A stretch of DNA of 64,000 nt, from NCBI GenBank assembly GCA_949825045.1, contig OX463814.1:34614383-34678382 (forward strand), in the 5' to 3' direction. This document shows, one piece after another, positions 28,101 through 35,442 of this stretch. The notes under the pieces were generated by a model. It saw only the letters and a list, made by a program, of their open reading frames with translations. It was not told the origin of the DNA and did no database searches. This DNA comes from Argyresthia goedartella (lineage: Eukaryota > Arthropoda > Insecta > Lepidoptera > Argyresthiidae). Positions within the stretch are counted from its first letter, which is position 1. Every line of letters begins with the position of its first letter. The position numbers and the translations under genes were made by a program.

Positions 28101-31100
28101 GTTAGATGAGATATAGCTAAAATAAAGGAGAGTGGTTTAATACCAATAAGGTAGGTAAGAGAAATTCTCAGGATATCAGTGATAAACTCTAGGCTTACTC
28201 TAGGCTACTTTAGAGTTTTCAGTATACCTTAGTTCGTTACTATTGATTCGTCGGTGGTCTCGTGGGATCACGCCCGCTTCTCACCCAAAAGATGCAGCGT
28301 CGAACCCCGGGGCTGCCCATGTACCAATGAGATAAGTAATTTGACTTAAGTACATTATACGGACGTTGTAACGGTGATGGAAATCATAGTGAGGAAACCG
28401 TAAATCTCTATAGCTGCGGCGATGGCTAACCACTGTCTAAACGAGGGCACGATTGTGCCCTCTGCCTCCCCGTATGGGAAGGTGCGTGACGCTCTTACTT
28501 TTGACGCCTTCAGATACAGTGGCGAGTTTCAGAAGAGGTCTTTTAAAAGATTGCTATACGCTGAAATAATGAATGTCAATAGGCAACCTAACGTAGTCTC
28601 GCAGTTCAAATAGAATTTACGAAACACAAGGAACGGACGGGTGATTCACTGCTCCGGCGCGAAGGAAGTCGGGCGGTCGAACTAGTATGCGGGACTAGGC
28701 GGTGTATGTTCAATGCTCCTATGCTACCCAAAACAATAGAGGAACCTCATCTGACCTGCAAGAGGCTGCCGCATACAGGAGTTTATATCTATTGGTATGG
28801 CCGTAAAAATGTACCGGAAATCACAATAAGCCACGTTCAACAAAATAAGCACAGTCAAATGTGAAAGAGCATGGGTACCAAAGATCATCACCTGACACCT
28901 GACAGATTTATAAATATAAACATTTGTATGTACAGGCACAACTAACATGGTTCTGGCCCCACACTAGGATACCCACCCACACTAGGATACCTCTATACCC
29001 TGATACCTAAACTATGGCTTTTCTATTTATTTTTTGTTTGAGTGCCAAATCGACACAAATATACATGAAATATTTACAAGATACAGTTACAATTCAATTA
29101 CAGTCATCTGAATATAGATTCAATTCAAATAAATTTCATTAATATTAAATTCAGTTAAAAATGTTAAAATAATATACATAAATTCAAATTCAATTCAATT
29201 CCTTAATACAGGGACAACACAATCATCCATTAATCTCTCACACACGTCACAGAACCTGCCACATTCTATGCGACGATGACCTCTGTGGCGCAACGGTTGT
29301 GGCTCTGCCTACCATGCGAGAGGTCGCGGGTTCGATCCCCGGCTGCCGGCTTTATTTGTGTGTGATTTTGCTGTTTCTGGTTCCCACGACACAGGGTATC
29401 CTAATGTGGGGTTGTATATGTCGCAGTTAGTTGGTTAAATCAGACACATAACTATCTAACATACCGACGTTTAACCAAGTCACTAAAATTCCGTCAGAAA
29501 AGTGAGTGAACGAAACGTTTAAAGAGTTGTCTAAACGTTCCTAGGCAACAAGACACATACAATATAAATATTTGTTTATGTTTTAAATATTTTTTGTTGT
29601 TCTTACATGTTCAACCTAACACGAAGGATAAAGGGGGCGTCGCTTCGCCTTCACCTAAGCTACCGCAATGTTTTGCCCTGATAAAAGCTGTGCAAATCAG
29701 CTGTTGTCGTGACGCCATCTTGTTTTCCAACACGCCGGCTTTCGGTAAGATACATTGTTAAAAGTTTTCGACTATGCTTTATTTAAATCAAAATGCTAGT
29801 GACTTGGTTAAACATCGGTATTTAATTAACGGTCTAGAGAGTTACCGCTTTATTAAAAAAAAACTTATCAAACCTATGATAGCTAAAATGTGTTTTGTCC
29901 TTTTCTCGCCAACACAAATTTCAAAGTGACAGACAAAGACAAACGAAGTATAATAGCATTATAGTTAAAATAGGTTTTTTAGACGTTTATGAATAAGGCG
30001 ATTAGTTAATTGTCTGATTTAACCAACCAAATGTTTATGTTTTTGTTTAGGTTTTAAAAAATATTGTGTATTTTCATATGAAATTCAAGAAGAAACTGAG
30101 TAAAGAGATCCACTTAATCCATTTAGCAAAGTTGTACCCTGAATCTTCCTGACCCTGAGACAATTTCAACCCGGAAACACTTCGCTGTCCTCAATTCAAT
30201 TCATTAATTAATAGCGGTCTAACCGATTTACGTCAATTTCGTCAATATCGTGTTTTTTTTTTTAAATTGGACAGGATCTCCTTCGCGGACCTGGAAAGTT
30301 TAGTCTCGCTCGTTAGCACCACCCGGGGGGAATGTGATTCCTGCGGACGTGAACTACAATTCCGCCCGGCTATCTTTCAATCCAATATGAAACTGCTAGG
30401 ACATTTATCGATGGCGCCAAATATATCTTTGTCTCTGAACGAAAGGTGCGAATGAGAAGGTAAGAAGTCAATAATTCACCAAGTTAAAACTTAAAAAAAA
30501 ACGACTTCAAGTTTAAGCCCTATTTCTTCCCCTCCGGTCGGGAAGCGAATGTCGTCTTTATACACGAAAAGTCCTCATAATCACGTAACAAACAAACACA
30601 AAAAAAAACAGTCCAGTTCCAATTGAGGACCTTATCCTTTTTGAAGTCGTTTAAAAATAGGGTATGGTGGGGCGAGAGAGAGTGAGCTCATATTTCATTC
30701 AGGGCCAAAGATAGTTGGCGCGATCCGAACATAAAGTACGCACCTGAGTATTCCTAGTGAACCCGTACCCCAGAAACCGTTCATCATGAGCGGGCACCGT
30801 GTCCGGAGCTAAGTAGAAGGGCTCGTAAAGCAACTCGAAGTTGGTGACGTTGTGGCTGATATGCGTGCCTGAGCTCTCGTTGCCGCCTGATGATTCCCAC
30901 CTGGAAACATGCAAGGGAGGAGATCAAGAATGGCAAGAATCATCATCTGAGGCTGGTTTCCGCCCTCTGATGTGTGTAAAGGTTCTCCTGTTTGTGCCAA
31001 CTTCTCCGGTGCTGTGCCAATTGAATCCAGGTTCCCCCCGCAATATTGGCAATGTCATCGACCTCTGTGGCGCTGCGGTTGTGGCTCTGCCTACCACGCG

Positions 31101-33006
31101 AGAGGTCCCGGGTTCGATCCCCGGCTGGGGATACAAAAAAAACAGGTCTTCGATGTTTAATATGAGTGTGAAGTGGCTGTTTCTGTTTCCCACGACACAG
31201 GATAGCCTAGTGTGGGGACAGAAGCAATGTATTTAAGCACATCTGCATTTAGTGACCGCCAGGTGGATATCCACTAGTAGAGGTTTCATACTCTTTAGAG
31301 CGTAGTGTTTTAGTCGTCAGGTTTTAGTATTTGAACTAGCCCATCGCCGGAGCTAGGAAGGTCAGTGTCGCGACTATGTTGTTCTTGTTGATAAGATGGC
31401 GAATCTTAACTAAACCTCTGCACAGTATCTGGCCCAAGAATACCTTTGAACATTAGATGAATAACTCAACATAACATAACAAAAAGGCACATACATTGCT
31501 TCTGGCCCCACCCCAGAACGCCTTGTCTGGTGGGAACCAGAAACAGCGACGTCACACACATGTAAACATCCAAGACTTAGAGTTTATTTTTTCGCAGCCG
31601 AGATTCGAACCCAGGACCTCTCGCTTGGGAAGCACAGCCTCGCTATTATTCGCTTGCTTCTGGCAGGCATCTAGTTGGCTTGCTGGAGTAGTACTGTTCA
31701 AAGCAATTCAATAAAACTAAATCAATAAAGCTAAAAATGTGACAACTTCATCTGTCATTTAATTTTACATATAAAATTTATTATTTATATACTCAATAAA
31801 GCTTATTTGTTTAATAGGGCTTTATTGAAACAGTCCCTTAGAATAATAATTTACAAGATCAAGATATTTACGACACTCTCCTAGCTGCGGCGATGGGCTA
31901 CCCTGTCACCAAAAATGGAGTAGGTAACCCTAAATGGAAAAAGGTGTTTGACTTTCCTTTAGAACCCAAGTCTATTAACCAAAATGGGACCAGATCCTCT
32001 AATTAGTAATCTAGATTCTCAGTAACTGATGTGAAAACTGGACTCACCTTGAAAAGTTGGAAGCGTACTGGTTATAAATGAACACTTTTCTATGGAACGG
32101 TATCGCCAGTTTTCTTCTCGACAACCTCAGCAGCTCCGACTTATTCGCCGGGAAATTCGCCACTCGATTGTCCAACTCATACGTCGGTACCACATACGCA
32201 CACAGAGGACACTTCGGTGTAGTCTCCAGGAACTTATCTAACGCATCTGACATGCTTTTGGAAGGGACAATGTCAATATCCACTAAGAATACGTAGGGAG
32301 TGTGACAGTTCTTCCTAGCGAGGTTCCTCAAGTGGTTTTGTGGGTACGGATGCTTCGCTCTCCAAGCTACTGTATCGGCCCGTCTCCCACCCGGAGGTAA
32401 TGGATTAGCTTCGCAGTCTCTAGCCCAGATAGGTAGACCGCCATGCAATCCTGGCCTCTCAGCCGGCATAGCCACATGTATTACCATCCTAGTGTAAATT
32501 TCCGGATGACATCTGAACAGCCACGTCGCAAACCCCCTCAACAGTCTCAACTCATCACCCGCGACGAAAACTGCTACAGAAATCGGTCCTGTCCAATGAG
32601 CAGCTATTCTTAGCAGCTCGTGGAGTCTTTCTATCGAGCTCTGTGTCGCTAAACACACTCTGTGATTGGATGATATTTCCGCGTACATATCTCCTACAGT
32701 CGCATAATCGTATAGTCTGAAGGATCTGGAGCCGTCCCATCTGCCCAGTCGTAAGTCTAACCTAGATATGGGATCGTCTTCGACTATACTGTTGGGGTTG
32801 TCTGTACATGGTTCGCAGGTCGCGGTTGTTGAGGGGGGTGAGGTGGTTACAACGGGGCAGGGCGGAGGGCGGAGGAGCCAGACGTTCATGGCTGCGTTGT
32901 AGAGGATCAAGGCGAGGGCGGTAAAGGTGACGAGGCTCCAGTGGCAGCGCCAACGGAAGCAGTCTCTTCGGAGGCGAGACATCGTGTGGAGGGCATTACG
33001 CGTCAT
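6529..33006 (-). CDS. B4GAT1: beta-1,4-glucuronyltransferase 1 (GT49), three exons over 26.5 kb
   Basis: The joined exons 33006-32048, 30900-30744 and 6756-6529 encode 447 residues. By family knowledge this is a Golgi type II membrane enzyme that adds glucuronic acid to the xylose primer of the matriglycan on alpha-dystroglycan-type O-mannosyl glycans. Seen here: a short basic cytosolic tail, a membrane segment at about residues 24-45, a Pro/Thr-rich stem, and a GT49 catalytic domain. That domain carries a DxD metal/sugar-nucleotide motif (D243-I-D245 in 'FLVDIDIVPS'), 'FLGYGFTRNTQ' at the exon 2 end and 'VYEMYLIGYQFRVL' at the exon 3 start. All splice sites are GT-AG with phases 2 and 0. The length is close to the animal family (about 415). 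A second Met at residue 9 could also start translation. The last intron (about 24 kb) holds a whole protease gene on the other strand and many transposons. Identification is by remembered family motifs; confidence is high. Confidence 0.9.
7992..9730 (-). mobile_element. Tc1/mariner-type transposon with IR/DR ends
   Basis: The outer inverted repeats share 'gtggtggtcatataattaag' (7994 onward, mirrored to 9729). A second, related motif ('aataattaagaacga' around 8221 and its mirror around 9490) lies about 220 bases inside each end. Such doubled ends (IR/DR) are known from Minos and Sleeping Beauty-type elements. Both ends lie next to TA, as expected for this superfamily. The element sits in the last B4GAT1 intron. 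Confidence 0.85.
8483..9364 (-). pseudogene. Tc1-like transposase, DD34E, C-terminally frameshifted
   Basis: 293 residues from ATG. The N-terminal paired-type helix-turn-helix ('SYKKIANHLQCSKTMI') is followed by the catalytic core: Asp in 'LFSDETKI', Asp in 'HDNDPKHT', and Glu in 'LNPIEHLW' exactly 34 residues after the second Asp. The frame is lost in an A-run after 'CEVKKK'. The expected tail, including 'EEWRSISIEKCKKLIESMP' and 'CKAVIKSHGHATNY', is readable in another frame down to about 8359 but also holds a stop. The usual length is about 340. All catalytic residues remain, but the copy is probably inactive. Confidence 0.85.
10918..10967. repeat. 18-bp perfect inverted repeat
   Basis: 'tgcaaagcaaacattaca' is mirrored exactly after a 14-base spacer. 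Confidence 0.8.
11761..11812 (+). CDS. serine protease exon 1 (signal peptide)
   Basis: 52 nt from ATG to a GTAAGT donor, phase 1. It encodes a hydrophobic secretion signal beginning 'MDRLLKLMVFVCVLGVA'. Too short to stand out as an open frame; chosen because it splices in phase to exon 2 and gives the expected signal peptide. Confidence 0.8.
11761..16675 (+). CDS. secreted S1-family serine protease (chymotrypsin-like fold), six exons
   Basis: Exons 11761-11812, 12085-12254, 12922-13010, 14767-15016, 15662-15811 and 16523-16675 join in frame to 287 residues. All introns are GT-AG. Residues 1-17 form a signal peptide. An acidic propeptide (about 18-59) precedes 'IIGG' at 60. The catalytic triad is His100 ('LTAAHC'), Asp145 ('DNDIAALRL') and Ser240 ('GDSGGP'). 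The cysteine pairs of the fold are present. The residue at the base of the S1 pocket (six before Ser240) is Ser, as in chymotrypsins; the later pocket segment reads 'SFARGC', so specificity is probably chymotrypsin- or elastase-like, not trypsin-like. The residue before IIGG is Gln, not Arg/Lys. The gene sits on the opposite strand within the last intron of B4GAT1. It could be digestive or a regulatory haemolymph protease; the sequence does not decide this. Confidence 0.88.
12085..12254 (+). CDS. serine protease exon 2 (propeptide and mature N-terminus)
   Basis: 170 nt, acceptor TTGTAG, donor GTAATT. It encodes an acidic propeptide rich in Glu/Gln/Asp, then 'CPELSGQIIGG', the start of the mature enzyme. 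Ends in phase 0. Confidence 0.85.
12588..12752 (-). repeat. SINE family B copy in protease intron 2
   Basis: Same body as the copy at 738-928 ('gggaaccagaaaccgcgg' in reverse) with a decayed tRNA-like head ('cttgggaagcacagcttcg'). Confidence 0.55.
12922..13010 (+). CDS. serine protease exon 3 (catalytic His)
   Basis: 89 nt, acceptor TTTGCAG, donor GTGAGT. Contains 'FCGGFIISPLYILTAAHCVQ' with the catalytic His. A dispersed repeat begins 16 nt past the donor. Confidence 0.9.
13027..13110 (+). repeat. dispersed repeat family A, truncated copy
   Basis: Begins 'agggttccgtacccgaaggg' and keeps the 'ctgtctgtttgtccgt' section, then fades. It starts 16 bases after the protease exon 3 donor. Confidence 0.6.
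13400..13612 (+). mobile_element. LINE/SINE 3' end with (ATT)n tail
   Basis: A stem-like stretch ('gctgagcctgaaatacaggt' and its partner 'agctcaggttcag') is followed by 'atgaataaacta' and a (TTA)n tail. The layout parallels 13843-14120, implying one family. Confidence 0.45.
13803..14335 (+). repeat. dispersed repeat family D, split by an insertion
   Basis: The start ('gtgactgatacataatggag') and the continuation from 14126 ('cattaaaactcgagagtggg', 'tgctgatcgtaacgtg', 'gatacgtgtgtagataaa') match copies at 22260-22730 and 45061-45360. The insert at about 13843-14121 interrupts it. Confidence 0.55.
13843..14121 (+). mobile_element. LINE/SINE 3' fragment with (CTTA)n tail, inserted in repeat D
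   Basis: Contains 'ggcctggagtcctaaaatac' and 'aggctccag' able to pair, then 'aataaacgatttacttactt' and a tetranucleotide run to 14121. The flanking family D sequence resumes directly after it. Confidence 0.55.
14767..15016 (+). CDS. serine protease exon 4 (catalytic Asp)
   Basis: 250 nt, acceptor TTCCACAG, donor GTAAGT. It completes an Asn codon across the intron and contains 'YDNDIAALRL' and 'TGWGLTA'. The last part of this exon with its donor is repeated twice in the following intron. Confidence 0.88.
15280..15390 (+). pseudogene. partial copy of protease exon 4 in intron 4
   Basis: About 105 bases repeat the exon 4 end ('gatgccgtcagagcgg', 'ccgctggcaaggat') and its donor ('ggttgactgctgtaagt'). 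The conserved Trp of 'TGWG' is lost (it reads 'TERG'), and it has no acceptor, so it is a relic of a local duplication. Confidence 0.75.
15453..15486 (+). pseudogene. second short copy of the exon 4 end
   Basis: About 34 bases repeat the end of exon 4 and still encode 'TGWGLTA', but the donor is changed to 'ggtatt'. Confidence 0.65.
15662..15811 (+). CDS. serine protease exon 5
   Basis: 150 nt, acceptor GTTTCAG, donor GTAAGT, phase 0 on both sides. It encodes 'PRIMMEARVPVVPHWLC' and the loop ending 'GGVSSCQ' directly before the active Ser. Confidence 0.88.
15988..16041. repeat. 27-bp perfect palindrome without spacer
   Basis: Each arm reads 'ctatattgggagaaactata' outward from an AGCT centre and continues with a T-run. 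All 27 pairs match. Confidence 0.85.
16149..16182 (+). repeat. (GA)n microsatellite
   Basis: About 17 uninterrupted GA units in protease intron 5. Confidence 0.9.
16200..16505 (+). repeat. SINE family C copy (5'-truncated) in protease intron 5
   Basis: Shares 'tttcggatgacacg', 'cccgcactgagcca', 'cttactcgtatccggg' and 'ctcggtggg' with the fuller copy at 39395-39690. It ends about 20 bases before the exon 6 acceptor and carries a fold-back at 16390-16437. Confidence 0.6.
16390..16437. repeat. 22-bp perfect inverted repeat inside the SINE
   Basis: 'cccgcactgagccagcatgg' plus two bases is mirrored exactly after a four-base spacer. The related SINE at 39395 has only one arm at this point. Confidence 0.85.
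16523..16675 (+). CDS. serine protease exon 6 (catalytic Ser, stop)
   Basis: 153 nt from a TTTTCAG acceptor to TGA. Begins 'GDSGGPAVF' with the catalytic Ser and ends 'MRDWITQNTGV', the usual C-terminal helix of the family. A SINE tail lies about 20 nt upstream of the acceptor. Confidence 0.9.
   Translation, partial: GDSGGPAVFRGTSFGVVSFARGCALPLSPTVFTNLASVAMRDWITQNTGV
16680..19860. other. non-coding stretch within the last B4GAT1 intron
   Basis: AT-rich. Short frames show no motif. Around 18700-18760 'ttgttgaataaagattccg' could be a polyadenylation site of an unrecognised repeat. Nothing else can be supported. Confidence 0.4.
20583..20700 (+). repeat. SINE family C copy inside the MULE
   Basis: Contains 'gtcacgcttgcttctcacgc' and 'ctaatcctggtt', parallel to the head of the copy at 39395, then decayed sequence. 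Confidence 0.5.
20740..21170 (+). pseudogene. MULE transposase relic
   Basis: Frame 1 gives 'GLKAMKAVNEVVPSVVVKGC' then 'YYHYNKAIWAKGRSVGL', the 'GCxxHxxxAxW' block of MULE transposases. After a gap and a shift, another frame gives 'VALVAILPLLPQTEIQNGY' and 'FIPLWRAFGEKYMTMNFLEG' and then 'WHP', a stop, and 'LNSAVGKK'. These blocks are in the order seen in animal MULE/FLYWCH-associated transposases. Dead: at least one shift and one stop, and most of the protein is missing. Confidence 0.65.
22260..22730 (+). repeat. dispersed repeat family D, full-looking copy
   Basis: Opens 'gtttatgtgactgctacata'. Next to it is a hairpin whose arms are 'actcgagagt' and its mirror around a 'gagccgaaggcgag' centre. 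The body has a locally duplicated piece ('caggcgggcgtcggcgttcg' twice, at about 22511 and 22578). Copies also at 13803 and 45061. On the minus strand both later copies can be read as 'NADARLRAAPSLSVKL', perhaps a trace of an element protein. Confidence 0.6.
23425..23700 (-). repeat. dispersed repeat family E
   Basis: Contains 'ggcttatttacgaacctcgc' and the 'ccttcggctcg' turn, mirrored at 26310-26565. Both copies keep a neighbouring 'ccgcctgag' motif. Possibly a derivative of the tyrosine-recombinase relic's element. Confidence 0.5.
25293..25350 (+). repeat. short tandem duplication
   Basis: 'gattttcattttacattacc' with gcac is repeated once with one change. Confidence 0.7.
25878..26021 (-). 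pseudogene. N-terminal fragment of a Crypton-like tyrosine-recombinase protein
   Basis: A 47-codon frame from ATG encodes 'FMKERAAKIVEKLLSKKP' followed by 'YDEFCKW' and then a stop. This resembles the SAM-like N-terminal domain ('LLPxKSxxxYxxxYxxFxxW') of tyrosine-recombinase elements in insects. No catalytic region is visible. The call is tentative because only one short motif supports it. Confidence 0.35.
26310..26565 (+). repeat. dispersed repeat family E, second copy
   Basis: Mirror-oriented relative to 23425-23700: 'gcttttatttacgaaccg', 'ggtcgtagcgaggtttg', 'ttccgcctgagaaccc'. Confidence 0.5.
26579..26727. mobile_element. possible short MITE
   Basis: 'tgacgtgataacgtc' at the left is mirrored by 'gacattatcacgta' at the right, with a GC-richer body of about 120 bases. 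No target duplication could be assigned. Confidence 0.35.
26740..28250. other. non-coding stretch, nothing recognised
   Basis: AT-rich B4GAT1 intron sequence. No frame has a recognisable motif and no copy of the window's repeat families was seen. Confidence 0.4.
28252..28440 (+). repeat. SINE family C copy
   Basis: tRNA-like head ('gtgggatcacgcccgcttct', 'cgaaccccgg') followed by 'catgtaccaatgagataa', shared with 39395-39690. Confidence 0.55.
29277..29425 (+). repeat. SINE family B copy
   Basis: Best-preserved head in the window: 'cctctgtggcgcaacggttg' and 'gcgggttcgatccccggctg', then 'ggttcccacgacacagggta'. A truncated copy in the opposite orientation lies at 28932-28990. Confidence 0.7.
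29431..30026. mobile_element. fold-back element with about 55-bp inverted ends, carrying a nested MITE
   Basis: The ends share 'ttggttaaatcagaca', and further in 'taccgacgtttaaccaagtc' pairs with 'gacttggttaaacatcggta' at 29801-29820. The right arm is opened by a MITE (about 29847-30000). A family F piece (29565-29700) lies in the middle. No coding capacity. Confidence 0.6.
29847..30000 (-). mobile_element. MITE family G, inserted in the right arm of the fold-back element
   Basis: About 150 bases, inverted relative to 41193-41343: 'cttatcaaacctatgatagc', 'ttgtccttttctcgcc' and 'tttatgaataaggcg' are shared. One end is eroded. Confidence 0.7.
30744..30900 (-). CDS. B4GAT1: B4GAT1 exon 2
   Basis: 157 nt between a TTTCCAG acceptor and a GTGCGT donor. 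It enters in phase 2 and leaves in phase 0. It encodes 'RWESSGGNESSGTHISHNV' followed by the conserved 'DERFLGYGFTRNTQ' stretch of the GT49 domain. Intron 1 (32047-30901) carries two SINE copies in opposite orientation. Confidence 0.9.
31056..31240 (+). repeat. SINE family B copy in B4GAT1 intron 1
   Basis: Head 'cctctgtggcgctgcggttg', B-box-like 'gggttcgatccccggctg', body ending 'gatagcctagtgtgggg'. Confidence 0.7.
31485..31650 (-). repeat. SINE family B copy, inverted, B4GAT1 intron 1
   Basis: Mirror of the previous copy 250 bases away ('tggccccaccccag', 'gggaaccagaaacagcgacg', 'cgaacccaggacctctcgc'). The pair could form a long RNA hairpin in the pre-mRNA. Confidence 0.65.
32048..33006 (-). 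CDS. B4GAT1: B4GAT1 exon 1 (start codon, anchor, stem, most of catalytic domain)
   Basis: 959 nt from the start codon to a GTGAGT donor at 32047, ending in phase 2. It encodes the N-terminal anchor and the catalytic core including the DxD motif. The local sequence is clearly GC-richer than the flanks, as expected for a conserved coding exon. Confidence 0.9.
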
Positions 33007-33320
33007 CTGAGGCCAACCATCACTGAGAGTGTTGATCTGTCTGGCAAGATTTTTCCTGAAAGCCGAGAGATAGAGAGTAAATTCGTTGGTTTGTCGTTTT
33101 TTATCAGATTTAACTTCAGGCTACGATTAAGAGCCTGTTTCATAAGTTGTGGATAAACCTCCGAAAATTAAGGTAATGATTTAGAAACGAATTTTAACAA
33201 ATGCCAAATCATGCAAACCTTACTTAAAGTAGGTCATTCGTAATATCCATTGGCTGTTTTCTATTAACTAGAATAATGTAGTAAACATAAAAATTTGTCT
33301 TTTAATATCCAAACAATCCA

Positions 33321-33560
33321 ACTATATATTATAAATGTGAAAGTAGCGATGTTTGGATGTTTGTGTGTTTGTGCCTCAATCACGCTGAAACGACTGAACG
33401 GATTTAAATGAAATTTTGCGCAGAGATAGTTTAAGAGCAAGATTTACAAGATTACATAACATAGGAACTTTTTATCCGACTGCACCAGAAGGACGGTTAC
33501 GTAATATCGGTCAATGATAATTTCAAGGAATACGCAGATGAAGTTGCGGGCATCAGCTAG
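33321..33560 (+). mobile_element. Helitron-like non-autonomous element
   Basis: Has the layout of common lepidopteran Helitron derivatives: 'ctatatattataaatgtgaa' at the start, 'gaacggatttaaatgaaatt' in the body, and a 3' end 'gcgggcatcagctag' followed by T. No replicase/helicase coding. Judged from remembered family layout. Confidence 0.5.
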
Positions 33561-33621
33561 TATTTTAACAAAATGCTGTTTTTAGTATACTTGCTGTTTT
33601 ATTTTCTCGCAAAAGGTGAGA

Positions 33622-33684
33622 AAAGTAGTATATACTCCTCGGGGATAAAGAACACCTTTATCCCCGAGGAGTATATACTACTTT
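33622..33684. repeat. 29-bp perfect inverted repeat (hairpin 1)
   Basis: 'aaagtagtatatactcctcg' and nine further bases are mirrored exactly after a five-base spacer. Confidence 0.85.
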
Positions 33685-33722
33685 AGAGCCCCTAAAACAT
33701 AAACATATGTTTTAGGGGCTCT
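33685..33722. repeat. 16-bp perfect inverted repeat (hairpin 2), abutting hairpin 1
   Basis: 'agagcccctaaaacat' is mirrored exactly after a six-base spacer and begins at the very next base after hairpin 1. Confidence 0.85.
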
Positions 33723-34282
33723 TGAACCCCTCACTCATACACCCTCGCTACGCTCGGGAGTTAAATCTAGAGTCCTCTATTGCGTTCAGGATTTAATATC
33801 GCGCCCGTGACATAAAACAGTGCTTTATCCCCTTGGTGTATCTACTATAAGATACATTTATTAGGTCGGTTTCTCATTGTTACATGATCAGAACCTGATT
33901 CGAACCTGCATCCCCTTCGTGAAAAGCAAGCGTGAAACCCACAAGACCACAGAGCTCAGAAACATATCATAAGAATCTACAAAACCATAATATTTCGTAG
34001 CGCCCTTATTTTAAAATTTGTTACACTGCCTTATTGAAATTTCTGCCCTTGCGTGATCTAAATAAATATAGCTCAACATAACCCTAATCATAATCTGTTA
34101 TCTAAATGACCCACATAATCGTTACTGAATTTTGAATAAATAATACGACAATAACGGCAATTTTCTAAATTACCTTTAGAAGGTAAGTTGACTTTGGCTC
34201 ACCATTGATTTTGGAAAATAACTAAAAAAACCTACAATTCATTTATATAGAAAATTACATAAACTGGAATTACAGGAATGTA

Positions 34283-34346
34283 ACGATAGTATAAAAAGTG
34301 TAACACTGACAGTTAGATGTCAGTGTTACACTTTTCATACTATCGT
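34283..34346. repeat. 29-bp inverted repeat with one mismatch
   Basis: 'gtgtaacactgaca' and flanking bases pair with 'tgtcagtgttacac' across a six-base spacer; 28 of 29 pairs match. Confidence 0.85.
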
Positions 34347-35040
34347 ACCATCATTTCACACCATCCAACACAGTAGGTTTTACAAAACAGAGATATTATC
34401 AACTTAATAATAGTTTACATAAGGATGGGACTACACCTTGGTTACTCAAAAAGTCCTCTACATCACATGACATGTCATGAATATTCTCTAGATATCAGCT
34501 GCATTTACCTATTAGAGATAAACACACATTAAACACTGCACAATTGTTCCAATTTTACAGGATAACTTGACACTTTGGTGCTAAGTTACAATCTTCTTGT
34601 AAATGTGTGATGTTAGGTGTAATAGAGTCAATTTATAAAAACACAAACACCGAGGTTTGACAGTGGTAATGTGAGTTAGTGGAGTTGCAAGGCGCATGTG
34701 TAGAGTTCGCGCATGCGTGCACATTGCCTAGGTTCATTCGGCTACACTGGTGAAGCTGCCATCCTAACAGAGAGCTACAAATACTGACCCTGTGGCCAAA
34801 ACCAGAACAAAAGTCGTCAACGTCACTCCTCCAAGGAGTGGTGTTGTTAAATATCATTTGTTAACGACACCGCCACCGTAATGTGGATATAACACAATTA
34901 ATTTAAGAATATTATATCGAGCAAGTTTACTTCCATGGTTGATGAAGATGAAATACATAAATATTATATAAATAACAGCAGTAATAGAACAGTGTTGCGT
35001 TTATATAATGTCACACCAAGGCTGGACCAATTACCCATTT

Positions 35041-35442
35041 TTAGGGTTCCGTACCCAACGGGTAAGAACGGAACCCTATTACTAAGACTTCGCTGTCCGT
35101 CCGTCTGTCACCAGGCTGTATCTCAAGAACCTAGCTAGCTAGAGAGTTGAAATTTTCACAGATTATGTATTTCTGTTGCCGCTATAACAACAAATACTAA
35201 AAAACAGGATAAAAGAAATATTTAAGGGGGCTCCCATACAACAATTCTTTCAATACCACATACAAACTTATGGATGCACCTGGTTACGTACATGGAGTGT
35301 GAAAGTAACCGCACCAATAACTTTGTAAACAATATTTTGCTGTGTAAAATCCAAACTATTCACTCCACACCATCGAACTTCCATTGAACGGTGGTACGGA
35401 ACCCTTCGTGCGCGATTTAGACTCGCACTTGACCGGTTTTTT
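35041..35442 (+). repeat. dispersed repeat family A, full copy
   Basis: About 402 bases. Opens 'agggttccgtacccaacggg', has a 'ccgtccgtctgtcaccagg' part, 'gttgaaattttcacagat', and closes 'ggtacggaacccttcgtg' and 'gcacttgaccggttttt'. Start and end contain an inverted 'agggttccgtacc'. Nearly identical to 45741-46142. No coding frame, so a non-autonomous element of unknown class. Confidence 0.75.

Noticed and set aside
29277..29350. tRNA gene
   Set aside because: A and B boxes are present, but the stems do not complete a cloverleaf, and the same head recurs with a common body at several sites, so it is a SINE.
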